The notes: generated from the sequence alone by a model not told the origin. DNA of 58,012 bases from Bacteroidales bacterium (GCA_024400295.1 JAKSNA010000015.1:1-58012); one strand, 5' to 3'. Numbered from the stretch's first letter, positions 1 to 10,190 are shown. Numbers and translations: made by a program.

Positions 1-490
1 CTGCCTTTTGCTTCACCGTCAACACTTTTATGAAATTTTTTTAAAATTATTTTTTTATACGCTGATTGTCAATGCGTTGCAGACATAAAAATCTTTGAAT
101 ACGACCCAAAAAAAGCCAAAAACACGCAATTTTGACCGCTTTTTAGCGGCTTCCCTGACGGGAAATTACGCCAATTTCACGCTAAAATGGGGAAAATTAA
201 TGTATTTTTATTAAATCTTGGATCAAGAAACTGTGCTGACATCTCCATTTTGCATTTATTTTGGCACAAACTCACACCTGTGTTCGTTTCTTACTTTTTA
301 AGATTTTTCAACAACGGAGGCATCGTTTGCGGCCAACAAACCCAGTTGAATAATATAAGCAAAAAAGTAAGAATGACAGATAATATGCGCATTGCAATAA
401 TTTTTTTCATAACGTCTTTTTCAAAATTATATTTCAATAAAAATCCGAAATTCCCGATTATTAATAGTACCTTTGCATTTTAAAAAAATC
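1..490. other. Gene-free region left of sbcD
   Basis: I see no supportable gene here. An open frame of 98 codons (187-483) has no family resemblance I recognise and runs into the sbcD start, so I do not call it. Two small stem-loops lie back to back: CCGCT/AGCGG at 136-149 and TTCCC/GGGAA at 151-164. Reading leftward, GTTGACGG (16-23) follows an A/T-rich stretch (about 30-58). This resembles the UP element plus -33 region of strong Bacteroidetes stable-RNA promoters; its -7 box would be outside the window, so this is only a suggestion. Confidence 0.6.
468..475 (+). promoter_or_regulatory. Predicted -7 box for sbcDC (TACCTTTG)
   Basis: TACCTTTG fits the Bacteroidetes consensus TAnnTTTG. Transcription would begin near 482, only about 9 bases before the ATG at 491, giving a very short leader. 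The box also overlaps an alternative in-frame TTG (473), which argues that 491 is the true start. No convincing -33 box is visible. Confidence 0.55.
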
Positions 491-1720
491 ATGAAAATAC
501 TTCACACAAGCGACTGGCATCTCGGACAAAAACTATACGATTTCGACCGCAAAGACGAACAAATTCACTTTTTGCGTCAAATTGCAAGCATCGTAAAAAA
601 CGAAAAACCCGATGCAATGATTGTCAGCGGCGATATTTTTCACGTCGCAACCCCTAATATTGAAACCCAGACGATGTTCGTGGATGAATTGCTAAACATT
701 CATAATCAATGTGATACAATGACAATCGTTGTTACAGCCGGCAACCACGACAGCTATTCTCGGCTCGAAATCGACAAAAAGCTTTGGGACAAGCTCCATA
801 TATACATAATAGGTAACGTTTCGAGCAATGTCGAGGAACACCTTGTTAATATAAATGGCAAAGGCTGGATTGCGGCAGTCCCCTACTCTTCCGGACGAAA
901 TTTCCCGCAGCTTTCGGAAGACGACGGTTCTGATCGTCAAGCATTGTATTTCAATGCCTTGCAAGAAAAAACAAAGGAATTGAACACCGAGAACCTGCCT
1001 GTGATACTCTCGGCTCATCTGGCGGTTTTCGGCAGCAATGTGAGAGGTCATAAAATTGAGAAAAGCCCTGACGGTCAGGAAATTATAGGCGGTTTGGAGT
1101 ATTCCGACGCCAATCAGCTCGGCGATTATTACGATTACATCGCGCTCGGTCACATTCATCATCCGCAATACGTCGGCGGCGGGAAACGCATACGCTACAG
1201 CGGCACGCCGATGGCAATCACCTTCAACGAAGAATACGAACATTCCGTCACAATTATCAACATTGACAAACATGATGACATTCCTGACATTAAAATATTG
1301 CCAATCAATGAGTTGAGGCCGGTTCGCACTTTGCCGGAAGAAGATTCATTTGAGCCAAAAGGTGCAACTGTTGAAAATATCATGCCTCTTCTCGAAAAAG
1401 TAAGAAATGATGATGTCTATTTGAGATTGAACATCAAAATGGGCAGAAACGACAACGCCGCCGAAATCAACGAACGCATTATCAATGCTTTAGGCGACAA
1501 AGACTGCCATAAATGCAGGTATTGTTCGATAAATCCGATCAGAGATGACGATTTCACTCAAGCCATTGAAAGCCAAAGTCTTTCGCTTGACGAAATAAAA
1601 GAAATGACTGCTAATCAAATAGTTGAGATTGCCAAACAGGTCAAAGATTTGGACGAAAATCAGCAGGAAATGCTCATCGAAATCATCGGGCAGATTGAAA
1701 AAGAAAATGACACCTTATAA
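491..1720 (+). CDS. sbcD: Exonuclease subunit SbcD
   Basis: Nuclease subunit of the SbcCD (bacterial Mre11-Rad50) complex, which cleaves hairpins and protein-blocked DNA ends during repair. The 409-aa product has the calcineurin-like metallophosphoesterase motifs in order: D8-x-H10 in TSDWHLG, GD at 47-48 (SGDIFH), GNHD at 84-87, then SAHLAV and GHIHHP, which supply the remaining metal ligands. Length matches E. coli SbcD (about 400 aa). I chose ATG 491 over an upstream in-frame TTG because that codon lies inside the promoter. sbcC starts 11 bases downstream, so the two form an operon. The assignment rests on motifs plus the partner gene. Confidence 0.95.
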   Translation: MKILHTSDWHLGQKLYDFDRKDEQIHFLRQIASIVKNEKPDAMIVSGDIFHVATPNIETQTMFVDELLNIHNQCDTMTIVVTAGNHDSYSRLEIDKKLWDKLHIYIIGNVSSNVEEHLVNINGKGWIAAVPYSSGRNFPQLSEDDGSDRQALYFNALQEKTKELNTENLPVILSAHLAVFGSNVRGHKIEKSPDGQEIIGGLEYSDANQLGDYYDYIALGHIHHPQYVGGGKRIRYSGTPMAITFNEEYEHSVTIINIDKHDDIPDIKILPINELRPVRTLPEEDSFEPKGATVENIMPLLEKVRNDDVYLRLNIKMGRNDNAAEINERIINALGDKDCHKCRYCSINPIRDDDFTQAIESQSLSLDEIKEMTANQIVEIAKQVKDLDENQQEMLIEIIGQIEKENDTL

Positions 1721-1731
1721 TATATAGGATT

Positions 1732-4700
1732 ATGAAAATTCAGAAATTATTCATAAAAAATATTGCCTCAATCGCTGATGCGACAATTGATTTTTCGTGC
1801 AAGCCATTGTCTGACAGCGACTTATTTCTCATCTGCGGTGACACCGGCGCCGGCAAGACCACGATTCTCGACGCCATCTGCATTGCATTGTACGGCAAGA
1901 CGCCGCGTTTTTCAAAAAGCCGCTCAACAAAAGACGCCGTGGAGATTGCCGGCAGCGCGTACGACAAAGTCGAACAGATCATGCGCCGCAACACCGCCTC
2001 GGCATTCGCTGAACTAACTTTCGTCCATGACGGGAAAAACTGCGTCGCGAGATGGGAAGGCAACCGCGCGTATGGGAAGACAAATGGTAACCTCAAAGTT
2101 CAGAACTCATTGACAATCAATGAGAAAACCGAGACAAAAGACGTTGAAAAACACGTCGTTGGCCTCATCGGACTGACATTCGAACAGTTCTGCCGCACCA
2201 CAATGCTCGCCCAGGGAGAGTTCACGAAATTCCTTTTCAGCACCGACGACGAGAAAGCAGACATCCTTGAAAAACTTACAAAAACCGAGAAATTCAAACT
2301 CATCGGCCAGCGAATTTTTGAAACCTGCGGCAAAAAAAAGAAAACTTTCGAAGATTTAAACAAACTTATTGAAAGCAAATCGAAAGAACTTCTTAGTAAT
2401 CAAGATATTACAGATTCAAAAGCAAAAATAAACATTCTCAAAGCAGAAATTGAACAAAATCTGAAAAAGAAGAAAGAAACAGAAAACAAATCCAACTGGC
2501 TGAAAAACAATAAGTTAAAAGAAGACAAACTTAAAAACATCATCAACGAACTTTCAGAAATGACCAAATTTACCGAGTCGGATTCTTACAAATCGGACAA
2601 GAAGACGCTTGAAGACTGGGATATTTCAGGAAAGGCTCGTGAGACATACAAATCATTGATTTTCAATATTTCAAAGCGAGATAACGCTTCAAAAAAACTA
2701 AACAATCTCAAAACAAATTACAGGATTCTGCTCGGCAATTTTGAGTGGCTTAAGGCAAATGTTGACAAGATTAAAACGCGGAAAGCGGAAATCGACGAGT
2801 TTCTCGCAAAGCAAACTCATTTGACGCAAATGTTTGAAAATCATCAGACTATAATCTCCAATCTTCGCAGTTTCATCAGCAACGAAGCCGAGGCGATTAA
2901 AAACGCTAAATCACTTGAAAATGAGAACGTTAAGCTGCCGCAACTTCAAGAAAGTCTGACAGAGGCGAAAAAGAGACATCAAAACGCATTTGATGAAAAC
3001 CAGAAAAAACAATCTGCCATTGATGAAAAGCAGAAAATTCTTAACGCAATAGATATCAACGCTTTACATACAGAGGAAAACAGATTTCAAAATGGTTTGA
3101 ATCTTCTAAATGAAATATTTATTCTTCTTGACAACCTAAATGAAAAGCGGTCTGAAATTGCAAACAAAGAACAAAAAATTGCAGAAACGAAAAGAAATTT
3201 GTCTGATAATCAACAAATCTTGACAAATCTGCAATCTGATTTTGAAAAAGCCGACACCGAATATCAAGAAGCGAAAAATCGCCTTGACAAGCTGAGACAA
3301 TCAACAGATGACTGCGTGAAAGCATTGAGGCACAATTTGTTAAAAGGCGATATCTGTCCGGTCTGCGGCCAAAAAGTCAATGACATCATCAAAGACAAAG
3401 AATTTGCGAAAATGCTTGAACCTTTTGAAAATGAACTGCTTAAAAAGGAAGATAGAAAGAGACAAGCGGAGAAATCGAAAAATGAAAGACAGACTTCCGT
3501 CAAGGCTCTCGCGATAGCTGTCGAAAAAGAAGAAAATGAGTTAAGCGGACTGAGGAACTCGTACAATGAAAAACATAACATATTCATTATCAATTGCTCA
3601 AAATGTAAAATTGACAGCAGTATGCCTGATGTCGGCGAACTGCTGAAAAACCTTTTAGATAAAACAAACAACAGAAAAAAAGAAATATCCGACAAGATTC
3701 TTGATTATAACTCATTGAATCAAAGTATGTTAGAGATTCAAAGAGAGAAAAATGAAATTACTCAAAAAGAACTTGACAAGGCTTCTGAGGAACTGAAAAA
3801 AGCCGAAAATTCCGTCACCGAGTGCAAGACGAAAATCCAGAATTTCGGCAATCAGCAGAAAGTTTTTATTGGCATTGCACTGACTGCATTCGCGAAGGCG
3901 AAAGAACAAATCGCTTATCAGAATTGGGAGGCGGAATGGAACGCCGACAGACCGTCTTTCATCGAGAAACTGAAAAACGACGCCCTGACATATCAAAGCA
4001 AATTGACGGAGCAATCAGAGCTTGATAAAACCATCAAATTGAATATCAATGATTTAAATCTATCAAAAGAGACGATTGGAAAAATTATTGAAATTCAGAA
4101 AGAATGGAAAACCATTTCCGCCGAGGCGACTACCAGCGACAAAAACCTCGTCACCAAACTCAACGAACTATACACTGAAACAGTGACGACAAAGAAAACA
4201 ATTGCCGAATCTGATTCAGAAATAGCTGAATGTCAGGCATTTATAAACGATTTCTTAGAGCAGCACAAAGACATTGACGAAAAACGGATTGCGGAACTCA
4301 ACACCTTGTCGGATTCCGACATCAGGCTGAAACGCGATGCGATTAGAAAAGTTGACGATGACATCAACCGCAAAAAAGGCGAAAAAGACAACGCCAACAA
4401 TGACCTGTTAGAGCATCAGAACACAAAACCGGATATTCTGGAAGAAGAAACCATTGATATTCTGGATGTTAGAATCAAGGAGCTGAGTGCCGCCGTTGAT
4501 GACAGAAACAACACCATCGGGAAGGAAGAGCAACGTCTCATTGACGATGAAAAACGCCGGGCTGAAATCGGCGGGCAGCTTGAAGACTGCAAAAAGTTCG
4601 AGGACGACTTCAAGCGATGGGACGGTCTCAACAAGAAACTCGGTGACAGCGACGGCAAGAAATTCCAGCGCATTGTCCAGAGTTATGTGCTTAAGAATCT

Positions 4701-5109
4701 GTTAGTTGGCGCGAACAAGCACCTCGTTCAGCTGTCGAACCGTTATCATCTCGACTGCTGCGACCTGACGCTCACCGTCATTGACGACTATGAAAACGGG
4801 GCGATCCGTCCGGTCGGGACACTGTCGGGCGGCGAGAGTTTCCTTGTTTCATTGGCGTTGGCGTTGGCGCTTTCGGGGCTTAACAGAAACGGTCTCTCGG
4901 TGGAGACCCTGTTCATCGACGAGGGTTTCGGCACTTTGAGCGGCGAGCATCTCAACACCGTGATGGATGCCCTCGAGCATCTCAACGCCGCCGGAAAGCG
5001 CAAGGTGGGCATCATCAGCCATGTTGACAGCCTGAAAGACAGAATCAAGACGCACATCGAGGTGAGAAGGAACGGGCGCGAGGCGAGTGAGGTGCTGGTG
5101 AAAGACTGA
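1732..5109 (+). CDS. sbcC: Exonuclease subunit SbcC (Rad50-like ATPase)
   Basis: ATP-binding SMC-like partner of SbcD. The N-terminal Walker A is GDTGAGKTT (about residues 37-45). A long Lys/Glu/Asn-rich coiled coil follows, broken by a zinc hook CPVCGQ near residue 541. A second coiled coil leads to the C-terminal ABC signature LSGGESF and Walker [11 protein letters not shown]. The 1125-aa length is normal for the family. The hook CxxC dimerises two molecules through zinc (family knowledge). The gene follows sbcD by 11 bases. Its coiled-coil part is A-rich, while the ATPase ends have more G+C at third positions, as expected for conserved heads. Confidence 0.95.
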   Translation: MKIQKLFIKNIASIADATIDFSCKPLSDSDLFLICGDTGAGKTTILDAICIALYGKTPRFSKSRSTKDAVEIAGSAYDKVEQIMRRNTASAFAELTFVHDGKNCVARWEGNRAYGKTNGNLKVQNSLTINEKTETKDVEKHVVGLIGLTFEQFCRTTMLAQGEFTKFLFSTDDEKADILEKLTKTEKFKLIGQRIFETCGKKKKTFEDLNKLIESKSKELLSNQDITDSKAKINILKAEIEQNLKKKKETENKSNWLKNNKLKEDKLKNIINELSEMTKFTESDSYKSDKKTLEDWDISGKARETYKSLIFNISKRDNASKKLNNLKTNYRILLGNFEWLKANVDKIKTRKAEIDEFLAKQTHLTQMFENHQTIISNLRSFISNEAEAIKNAKSLENENVKLPQLQESLTEAKKRHQNAFDENQKKQSAIDEKQKILNAIDINALHTEENRFQNGLNLLNEIFILLDNLNEKRSEIANKEQKIAETKRNLSDNQQILTNLQSDFEKADTEYQEAKNRLDKLRQSTDDCVKALRHNLLKGDICPVCGQKVNDIIKDKEFAKMLEPFENELLKKEDRKRQAEKSKNERQTSVKALAIAVEKEENELSGLRNSYNEKHNIFIINCSKCKIDSSMPDVGELLKNLLDKTNNRKKEISDKILDYNSLNQSMLEIQREKNEITQKELDKASEELKKAENSVTECKTKIQNFGNQQKVFIGIALTAFAKAKEQIAYQNWEAEWNADRPSFIEKLKNDALTYQSKLTEQSELDKTIKLNINDLNLSKETIGKIIEIQKEWKTISAEATTSDKNLVTKLNELYTETVTTKKTIAESDSEIAECQAFINDFLEQHKDIDEKRIAELNTLSDSDIRLKRDAIRKVDDDINRKKGEKDNANNDLLEHQNTKPDILEEETIDILDVRIKELSAAVDDRNNTIGKEEQRLIDDEKRRAEIGGQLEDCKKFEDDFKRWDGLNKKLGDSDGKKFQRIVQSYVLKNLLVGANKHLVQLSNRYHLDCCDLTLTVIDDYENGAIRPVGTLSGGESFLVSLALALALSGLNRNGLSVETLFIDEGFGTLSGEHLNTVMDALEHLNAAGKRKVGIISHVDSLKDRIKTHIEVRRNGREASEVLVKD

Positions 5110-5162
5110 AAAATATATTTCATTAAAATTTAAATTTTTACATTTTGTATCTAAATCTTTTG

Positions 5163-5170
5163 TATTTTTG
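5163..5170 (+). promoter_or_regulatory. Predicted -7 box for tRNA-Pro (TATTTTTG)
   Basis: TATTTTTG fits TAnnTTTG and is followed by GCAC, a common continuation in Bacteroidetes promoters. Initiation near 5177 would give about 11 bases of 5' leader before the tRNA. A TTTG at 5144-5147 could be part of the -33 region, although the spacing is short. Confidence 0.6.
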
Positions 5171-5187
5171 CACCGCTTTTAGAGCAT

Positions 5188-5261
5188 CGGGGCATGGTGC
5201 AGTTGGCTAGCATTCTTGCATGGGGTGCAAGCGGTCGCCCGTTCGAGTCGGGCTGCTCCGA
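5188..5261 (+). tRNA. tRNA-Pro (anticodon GGG)
   Basis: A full cloverleaf can be folded by hand: acceptor CGGGGCA with TGCTCCG (one G-T pair), D stem GTGC/GCAT, anticodon stem CTTGC/GCAAG, T stem GCCCG/CGGGC with loop TTCGAGT, and discriminator A at 5261. The 7-base anticodon loop ATGGGGT places GGG at positions 34-36, reading CCC and CCU proline codons. CCA is not encoded. The gene has its own predicted promoter and terminator. Confidence 0.95.
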
Positions 5262-5271
5262 CAAAATATTG

Positions 5272-5301
5272 AAAGTCATTCGGTTGCGAGTGACTTTTTT
5301 T
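5272..5301 (+). terminator. Rho-independent terminator after tRNA-Pro
   Basis: An 11-bp stem (5272-5282 with 5287-5297, one T-G pair) closes a GTTG loop and ends in a run of T to 5301. It separates the tRNA from trxB. I see no clear promoter between it and trxB, so trxB may depend on read-through. Confidence 0.8.
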
Positions 5302-5319
5302 ACGAAAAATTTAACTTAT

Positions 5320-6261
5320 ATGGAACACATTCAATGCCTCATCCTCGGTTCGGGTCCCGCTGGCTACACGACGGCAATCTACACAGGCCGCGCCGACATC
5401 AAAACTGTGATATACGAAGGTCCGCTGACAGGCGGTCAACTCACGCAAACCACTGAGATTGAGAACTTTCCGGGCTATCCCGACGGCACCGACGCCAATA
5501 CGATGATGGACGACATCCGCCGTCAGGCCGCACGTTTCGGGACGGAGATGCGTCCGGGTACAGTCATTGAAGTCGATGCCACACAACGTCCCTTCAAGGT
5601 GAAGACCGATTTCGGCGATGAGCTTCTCGCCGACACCATCGTGGTGGCGACGGGTGCTTCAGCACGTTATCTCGGCCTCGAAAGCGAAGAGCAGTTCAAA
5701 GGCGGCGGCGTCTCGGCCTGCGCCACATGCGACGGATACTTCTACCGCGGCAAGGACGTGGCGGTGGTCGGCGGCGGCGACACGGCCTGCGAAGACGCGA
5801 CATATTTAGCCAACCTCTGCAACAAAGTGTATCTCATCGTGCGCCGCGACGTGCTCCGCGCCTCGAAAGCGATGCAGCACCGCGTTCTCGAAAACCCGAA
5901 AATCGAAGTCCTGTGGAACACCAATACCAAGGAACTCTTCGGCGAAGTCAACGGATTCATGAGCTCACTCCAAGGCGCAATCGTATATAACAACAAAACC
6001 GGCGAGGAACGCAAAATCATGATCGACGGATTCTTCGAGGCGATAGGCCGCATCCCGGCAACAGACATCTTCAAGGGCATCCTCGACCTCGATGAGCAAG
6101 GCTACATCATCACAAAACCGAAATCGACGGCGACCAACGTCCCGGGCATCTTCGCCGCCGGCGACTGCCAGGACCGGACATACCGCCAGGCTATCGTGGC
6201 AGCCGGCACAGGCGCAATGGCCGGAATCGAAGTCGAGAGATTCTTAATGGAGAACAAGTGA
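5320..6261 (+). CDS. trxB: Thioredoxin reductase
   Basis: FAD- and NADPH-dependent enzyme that reduces thioredoxin in the cytoplasm. The 313-aa product starts with the FAD-binding GSGPAGYTTAIYTGRA (from about residue 11). The redox-active CATC lies in SACATCDGYFYRG. It is followed by the NADPH-binding GGGDTACEDA and ends with the FAD-contacting AAGDCQD segment. Length is typical. The frame is open upstream into the tRNA, but ATG 5320 directly precedes the conserved fold and leaves the tRNA and its terminator outside the gene. The stop overlaps the next start (TGATG at 6259-6263), which suggests translational coupling to the PAP2 gene. Confidence 0.96.
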   Translation: MEHIQCLILGSGPAGYTTAIYTGRADIKTVIYEGPLTGGQLTQTTEIENFPGYPDGTDANTMMDDIRRQAARFGTEMRPGTVIEVDATQRPFKVKTDFGDELLADTIVVATGASARYLGLESEEQFKGGGVSACATCDGYFYRGKDVAVVGGGDTACEDATYLANLCNKVYLIVRRDVLRASKAMQHRVLENPKIEVLWNTNTKELFGEVNGFMSSLQGAIVYNNKTGEERKIMIDGFFEAIGRIPATDIFKGILDLDEQGYIITKPKSTATNVPGIFAAGDCQDRTYRQAIVAAGTGAMAGIEVERFLMENK

Positions 6262-7196
6262 TGTTTGATATAGATTATCTCATTGCTTTACAGAGATTTA
6301 GAGAGGCGACGGACGACGTTCTGTCGCCTTTCCTCATGGGTGTCTCAAACTTTGTCATCGGCAATTTCACCATCCTGCTGATGGTTTTCATCTATCTGTG
6401 CGTCAACAAACGCTGGGGTTATTTCATGCTCACGAACCTTTTCGGCGCGGGGATCTTGAACAATTTCCTGAAAAACACGTTCTGCGTGTATCGTCCGTGG
6501 GTGCGCGACGCAGCCGTGATGCCTTACGGGAACTCCAAACTCACCGCCACGGGCTACTCGTTTCCGAGCGGTCACACACAGTTGGCCACTTCGATTTACG
6601 GCTCAATCGCGATGATTTTCAAGAAACACAAATGGGTCGTCGCATTAAGCGCGATAATCATCGTACTTGTCGGATTTTCAAGGAATTACCTCGGTGTTCA
6701 TACGCCGCAAGATGTCATCGTCGGGCTGCTTGAAGGACTGTTGATGCTCTGGGTGTCCGTCCGCCTTTTCAAATGGATTGACAAAAATCCTGAAAAAGAT
6801 GTTTATATATTAATAGTAGGTGTTGCCGGTTGCGTCTTATTTATGCTTTACACCATTTTTAAGCCTTATCCTATTGATTATGATGAACTTGGAAACATCA
6901 TCGTTGATCCTGAAAAGATGAAAATCGACAGTTTTTTCTACGGCGGCGCGATCTTCGGAATCGTCACTGGCTGGTTTGTTGAAAGAAGATTCATCAAGTT
7001 CAGCACCGATGTGAAATGGTGGAGAAAAATTTTGAGGTTTCTGATTGCGGCAATTCTTATTGTGTTCGTTTTCAATAAGTTGTTAAAACCGGAACTGACA
7101 ATTCTTCTTGGAAAACAATGGGGTAATTTAGTTTCAACGACGATTTTGATGTGGATTGCGACTATTGTGATGCCGTTGATAGCGAAGAAGATATGA
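6261..7196 (+). CDS. Membrane PAP2-family phosphatase
   Basis: Integral membrane acid phosphatase of the PAP2 superfamily (undecaprenyl-pyrophosphate, phosphatidylglycerophosphate or other lipid phosphates; the substrate cannot be told from sequence). The three signature motifs are present: KNTFCVYRP (K-x6-RP), PSGH in SFPSGHTQ, and GFSRNYLGVHTPQD (SR-x5-H-x3-D). Several hydrophobic helices surround them. About 100 residues beyond the PAP2 core (after residue 175) carry further membrane segments. The start is ATG 6261, overlapping the trxB stop by one base; GTG 6258 is an alternative. It ends 3 bases before the convergent toxin gene. Confidence 0.88.
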   Translation: MFDIDYLIALQRFREATDDVLSPFLMGVSNFVIGNFTILLMVFIYLCVNKRWGYFMLTNLFGAGILNNFLKNTFCVYRPWVRDAAVMPYGNSKLTATGYSFPSGHTQLATSIYGSIAMIFKKHKWVVALSAIIIVLVGFSRNYLGVHTPQDVIVGLLEGLLMLWVSVRLFKWIDKNPEKDVYILIVGVAGCVLFMLYTIFKPYPIDYDELGNIIVDPEKMKIDSFFYGGAIFGIVTGWFVERRFIKFSTDVKWWRKILRFLIAAILIVFVFNKLLKPELTILLGKQWGNLVSTTILMWIATIVMPLIAKKI

Positions 7197-7199
7197 CCT

Positions 7200-7466
7200 C
7201 TACTTCTCGTAGTGTCCTCTTAAAGATAAGATAAAAACTGTGGTGTTGTCGTCACTAACTCTGTAAACTATCCGGTTTTTGCGGTCAATCCTTCGCGACC
7301 ATCTGCCGGTCAAATCGTGTCTCAATTGTTCTGGTTTCCCGATTCCCCAAGTGGGATGCTCCATGATGTCTTTGATTAAATCTTCTATCTTTTTTCGCTG
7401 TCTTTGACCGGAATCATACCAAAATCTCAAGTCTTCTTGGGCTTTGTTGTCAATAACAAGTCTCAT
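7200..7466 (-). CDS. yoeB: YoeB/Txe-family mRNA interferase toxin
   Basis: Small 88-aa protein of the RelE superfamily, YoeB branch. In E. coli such toxins cleave mRNA in the ribosomal A site. The C-terminal half shows the family pattern: GKPEQLRHDL (catalytic Glu region), RWSRRID, KNRIVYRV (catalytic Arg) and the terminal GHYEK (His-Tyr pair). ATG 7466 is preferred; a TTG two codons upstream would abut the antitoxin stop exactly. The antitoxin is directly upstream and would be translated first, the usual order. It is convergent with the PAP2 gene. Confidence 0.92.
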   Translation of the reverse strand: MRLVIDNKAQEDLRFWYDSGQRQRKKIEDLIKDIMEHPTWGIGKPEQLRHDLTGRWSRRIDRKNRIVYRVSDDNTTVFILSLRGHYEK

Positions 7467-7472
7467 AATCAA

Positions 7473-7721
7473 TCATTTAAACACATCCCATAAATGCGAT
7501 ACGTCATCTATCACAACAAATTCTCCTCTCTCAATCTGCGCCTCCGACTCCTTGATCATCTTTACAAATTCAGGGTCGTAAGGCGATTCTTCCTCGTTTT
7601 TTTTCTTTTTTTTGAAGCCGCCATCGGTCTCCATTGAGAAAACCCCAAGTGACATCAAATTGTCAATCGCTTTACGCGCCACACTGCTCCTGCCGTCGTA
7701 AGTTAATGTTATTGTTGCCAT
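7473..7721 (-). CDS. Antitoxin partner of YoeB
   Basis: An 82-aa protein, MATITLTYDGRSS..., that pairs with the YoeB-like toxin. Its N-terminal part looks like a small DNA-binding or dimerisation domain. The Glu-rich C-terminus (ERGEFVVIDDVSHLWDVFK) would be the toxin-neutralising tail. It is not a classic YefM. I recognise it only as the antitoxin type often found beside YoeB in Bacteroidetes, so the role rests on position and size. A very Lys-rich stretch is coded by two runs of eight A separated by one G, a slippage-prone tract inside the gene. Confidence 0.8.
   Translation of the reverse strand: MATITLTYDGRSSVARKAIDNLMSLGVFSMETDGGFKKKKKNEEESPYDPEFVKMIKESEAQIERGEFVVIDDVSHLWDVFK
7597..7613 (-). 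repeat. A8-G-A8 homopolymer tract in the antitoxin gene
   Basis: On the coding (minus) strand, eight A, one G and eight A follow each other, encoding the KKKKK stretch. Tracts of this length are prone to replication or transcription slippage, which would frameshift the antitoxin upstream of its toxin-binding tail. Confidence 0.85.
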
Positions 7722-7743
7722 TGTCCTAAAATTTTAAACTCTG

Positions 7744-7751
7744 CAAAAGTA
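7744..7751 (-). promoter_or_regulatory. Predicted -7 box for the toxin-antitoxin operon
   Basis: On the minus strand TACTTTTG matches TAnnTTTG. Initiation would be near 7738, about 17 bases upstream of the antitoxin ATG. Confidence 0.55.
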
Positions 7752-7817
7752 CATATATTTTTGAAAATGTGGGGTTCTTTTCAAAAATAAAATGGAAAAT
7801 TGAATATACTACAATAA

Positions 7818-10190
7818 TTATTGTTTGTTTTGCAATAATTTTCCTGTTGTTTCGACAAATTCAAGCGCGTCTTTGGTGTAACCATCAGCCTTGATTTCGT
7901 CGGCGAGGTTTTGGTTCAGCACCGCTCCGCCAACGAAAATCGGGGTTTTGACGTTGTTATCTTTCAGATAATGAATGGTTTCCTCCATGGAAAGCACCGT
8001 CGTTGTCATCAATGCGCTCAGCCCGACGATGTCGGGGTTGTGTTTTCTGACGGCCTCAAGAATTGTCTCCTTCGGCGTGTCTTTTCCGAGGTCGATGACT
8101 TTGTAGCCATACGACTCGAAAATCACTTTCACGATGTTCTTCCCGATGTCGTGGACGTCGCCTTTGACGGTTGCCAAAATCACGATACCTTTCTGATTGT
8201 CAGCCTGTTGGAATTTCTCTTTGATGACGCCGAATGCATCTTTACAGGACTCCGAAGCTGAGATCAACTGCGGAAGGAAGATGATTTGTTTCTCAAAATC
8301 AGCCCCGACTTCATTCAACGTAGGAATCAAAATCTCGTTGATGATGCTCATAGGAGATTGGTTTTCAAGCAGTTGCTTTGTAATCTCAACGCTTTGCTCG
8401 CGAAGTCCGCGGCGCACCGCATCGTGGAGAGGAGACGAGGAGTTTGAGGTATTCGGGTTGTCAGGAGTTTGAGGAATTTGAGGTGTTGAGGGTTCAACTG
8501 AAATTGCGTTATTTACGAAATTATCCAAGTCGGCGGCGTTGCCTCTCAAGGCGTTGAATGCGAGTATCGCATTGGTCATCATTGCGTTACACGGGTTTAT
8601 GATTGGCATGGTGAGTCCGTTTTCGAGTGCCATTGTCAGGAAAGTGCTGTTGATGACTTCGCGGTTTGGCATACCGAAGCTGACGTTTGAAACGCCGAGT
8701 GATGTCTTGACGCCGAGTTTTTCGGTCACCATCCTCAAAGCGCGGAGCGTCTCTTTCACGAGCGGCTGCTGTGCGCTGCAAGTTAGTGTCAACGTGTCGA
8801 TCATCATGCGGTGACGCGCGATGCCGTGTCGTTCAGCGCCTTTTATTATTCTCTCCGCTATGGCGAAACGTTCCTCCGCTGTCTGCGGTATTCCGTTGTC
8901 GTCCATCGTAAGTCCAAGAACAACAGCACCATAACGTTGAGCAATCGGGAAGACGGCATCCATGCAGTTCTCGTTTCCGTTGACGGAATTGATGAGGCAG
9001 ACACCGTTGTAATAACGGCAGCCGGCTTCGATGGCTTTGACGTTCGACGAGTCGATCTGAAGCGGAAGGTTAGTTATCTCATTGAGTTTCATCACCACAC
9101 GTTTCATATTGGCGACATCGTCGGTCTTCGGGACGCCGAGGTTCACATCGAGCAGGTCGGCGTGAGCTTCCTCTTGTTTTATGGCTTCCTTCAGGATATA
9201 ATCGAAGTCGCCGTTGATGATGGCTTCCTTGAGTTTTTTCTTTCCCGTCGGGTTGATACGCTCGCCGCATATACGCACTTTGTCGAATGTAACTGATTGA
9301 GTTGCAGAGCATATCATCGTTTCTTTGACGACATTGCGTTTCACGACGGGTTTGTCTTTGTTTACGGCAATCGCCTTGATGAACTCAGGGTTTGTGCCGC
9401 AGCAGCCGCCCAAGACAGCGACGCCCTGCTCATAAAACTCGTTCATCACATCCGCGAACGCCTCGGCTGAAAGCTGATACATCGCTTTCCCGCAACGCAC
9501 CGTCGGGATGCCTCGGTTCGGCTGTACTATAATCGGTTTGTCGCAATACTTAACAAATTCATTTACAATCGGTTTTAACTCTTTCGGGCCTAAAGAGCAG
9601 TTCACGCCGACGGCATCGGCTCCCATGTTCGACATGAGTTCCGCCATGATATGCGGTGACGTGCCTGTCAGAGTGTGGCCGGTGTTGTCGAATGTCATCG
9701 TGGTGAAAACTGGTTTGTCGGAGTTTTCCTTGACCGCAAGAAGTGCGCATTTCAGTTCATACAGATCTGAGAACGTCTCGAGGATGAAGCCATCGACGTG
9801 GTCGCGGGCCGTCACGACCATTTCTTTGAACGCCTCGTAAGCGTCATCGAAAGGAAGCTCACCTATCGGAGCGAGCATCTTCCCGAGTGGCCCGATGTCC
9901 ATCATCACATATTGTGTCGTGCGGTAACGTTTTGCGTTTTCTATTGCTTTCTCTATCACCGACTTACGGTCTTCATTAGGCATCTTGCAGCGGTTTGCGC
10001 CGAATGTGTTTGTCGTGATGAAGTCGCAGCCGGCTTCGATATAATCTCTGTGAATATCGGCGATGTCGTCCGGATTTGTGATGTTGAGCATCTCCGGGCA
10101 TTTCGTCATGATGCCGCGTTTTTCGAGTTCGGTGCCGAAGCCGCCGTCGAAAATCATTATCTTTTTACCTAATTTTTCAAGCATTTCCAT
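7818..10190 (-). CDS. metH: Cobalamin-dependent methionine synthase (catalytic modules)
   Basis: Transfers a methyl group from methyl-tetrahydrofolate through cobalamin to homocysteine. The 790-aa product has the homocysteine domain (residues 1-290, zinc ligands in GVNCS and GGCCGTN), the pterin-binding domain (from about 300, ICGERINPTG), a Pro/Ser/Asn-rich linker (about 563-588), the cap domain, and the B12 domain with DVHDIGKN near residue 680. It lacks the C-terminal reactivation domain of E. coli MetH (1227 aa); that domain is coded by the gene just upstream. I use ATG 10190, which overlaps that gene's end by 14 bases. The frame stays open further upstream without matching the family. 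Confidence 0.94.
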   Translation of the reverse strand: MEMLEKLGKKIMIFDGGFGTELEKRGIMTKCPEMLNITNPDDIADIHRDYIEAGCDFITTNTFGANRCKMPNEDRKSVIEKAIENAKRYRTTQYVMMDIGPLGKMLAPIGELPFDDAYEAFKEMVVTARDHVDGFILETFSDLYELKCALLAVKENSDKPVFTTMTFDNTGHTLTGTSPHIMAELMSNMGADAVGVNCSLGPKELKPIVNEFVKYCDKPIIVQPNRGIPTVRCGKAMYQLSAEAFADVMNEFYEQGVAVLGGCCGTNPEFIKAIAVNKDKPVVKRNVVKETMICSATQSVTFDKVRICGERINPTGKKKLKEAIINGDFDYILKEAIKQEEAHADLLDVNLGVPKTDDVANMKRVVMKLNEITNLPLQIDSSNVKAIEAGCRYYNGVCLINSVNGNENCMDAVFPIAQRYGAVVLGLTMDDNGIPQTAEERFAIAERIIKGAERHGIARHRMMIDTLTLTCSAQQPLVKETLRALRMVTEKLGVKTSLGVSNVSFGMPNREVINSTFLTMALENGLTMPIINPCNAMMTNAILAFNALRGNAADLDNFVNNAISVEPSTPQIPQTPDNPNTSNSSSPLHDAVRRGLREQSVEITKQLLENQSPMSIINEILIPTLNEVGADFEKQIIFLPQLISASESCKDAFGVIKEKFQQADNQKGIVILATVKGDVHDIGKNIVKVIFESYGYKVIDLGKDTPKETILEAVRKHNPDIVGLSALMTTTVLSMEETIHYLKDNNVKTPIFVGGAVLNQNLADEIKADGYTKDALEFVETTGKLLQNKQ
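8437..8492 (-). repeat. CCTCAAA-type tandem repeat coding the MetH linker
   Basis: Degenerate copies of a roughly 10-base unit (CTCAAACTCC / CTCAAATTCC on the coding strand) encode the Pro/Ser/Asn-rich linker between the pterin and cap domains. It looks like a minisatellite tolerated in a flexible hinge. Confidence 0.7.

Noticed and set aside
187..483. 98-codon open frame before sbcD
   Set aside because: Low-complexity composition, no recognisable domain, and it runs through the sbcD promoter and start; probably chance.
7464..7476. Toxin translation from the TTG directly abutting the antitoxin stop
   Set aside because: ATG 7466 two codons later gives the standard YoeB length and N-terminus; TTG kept only as an alternative.
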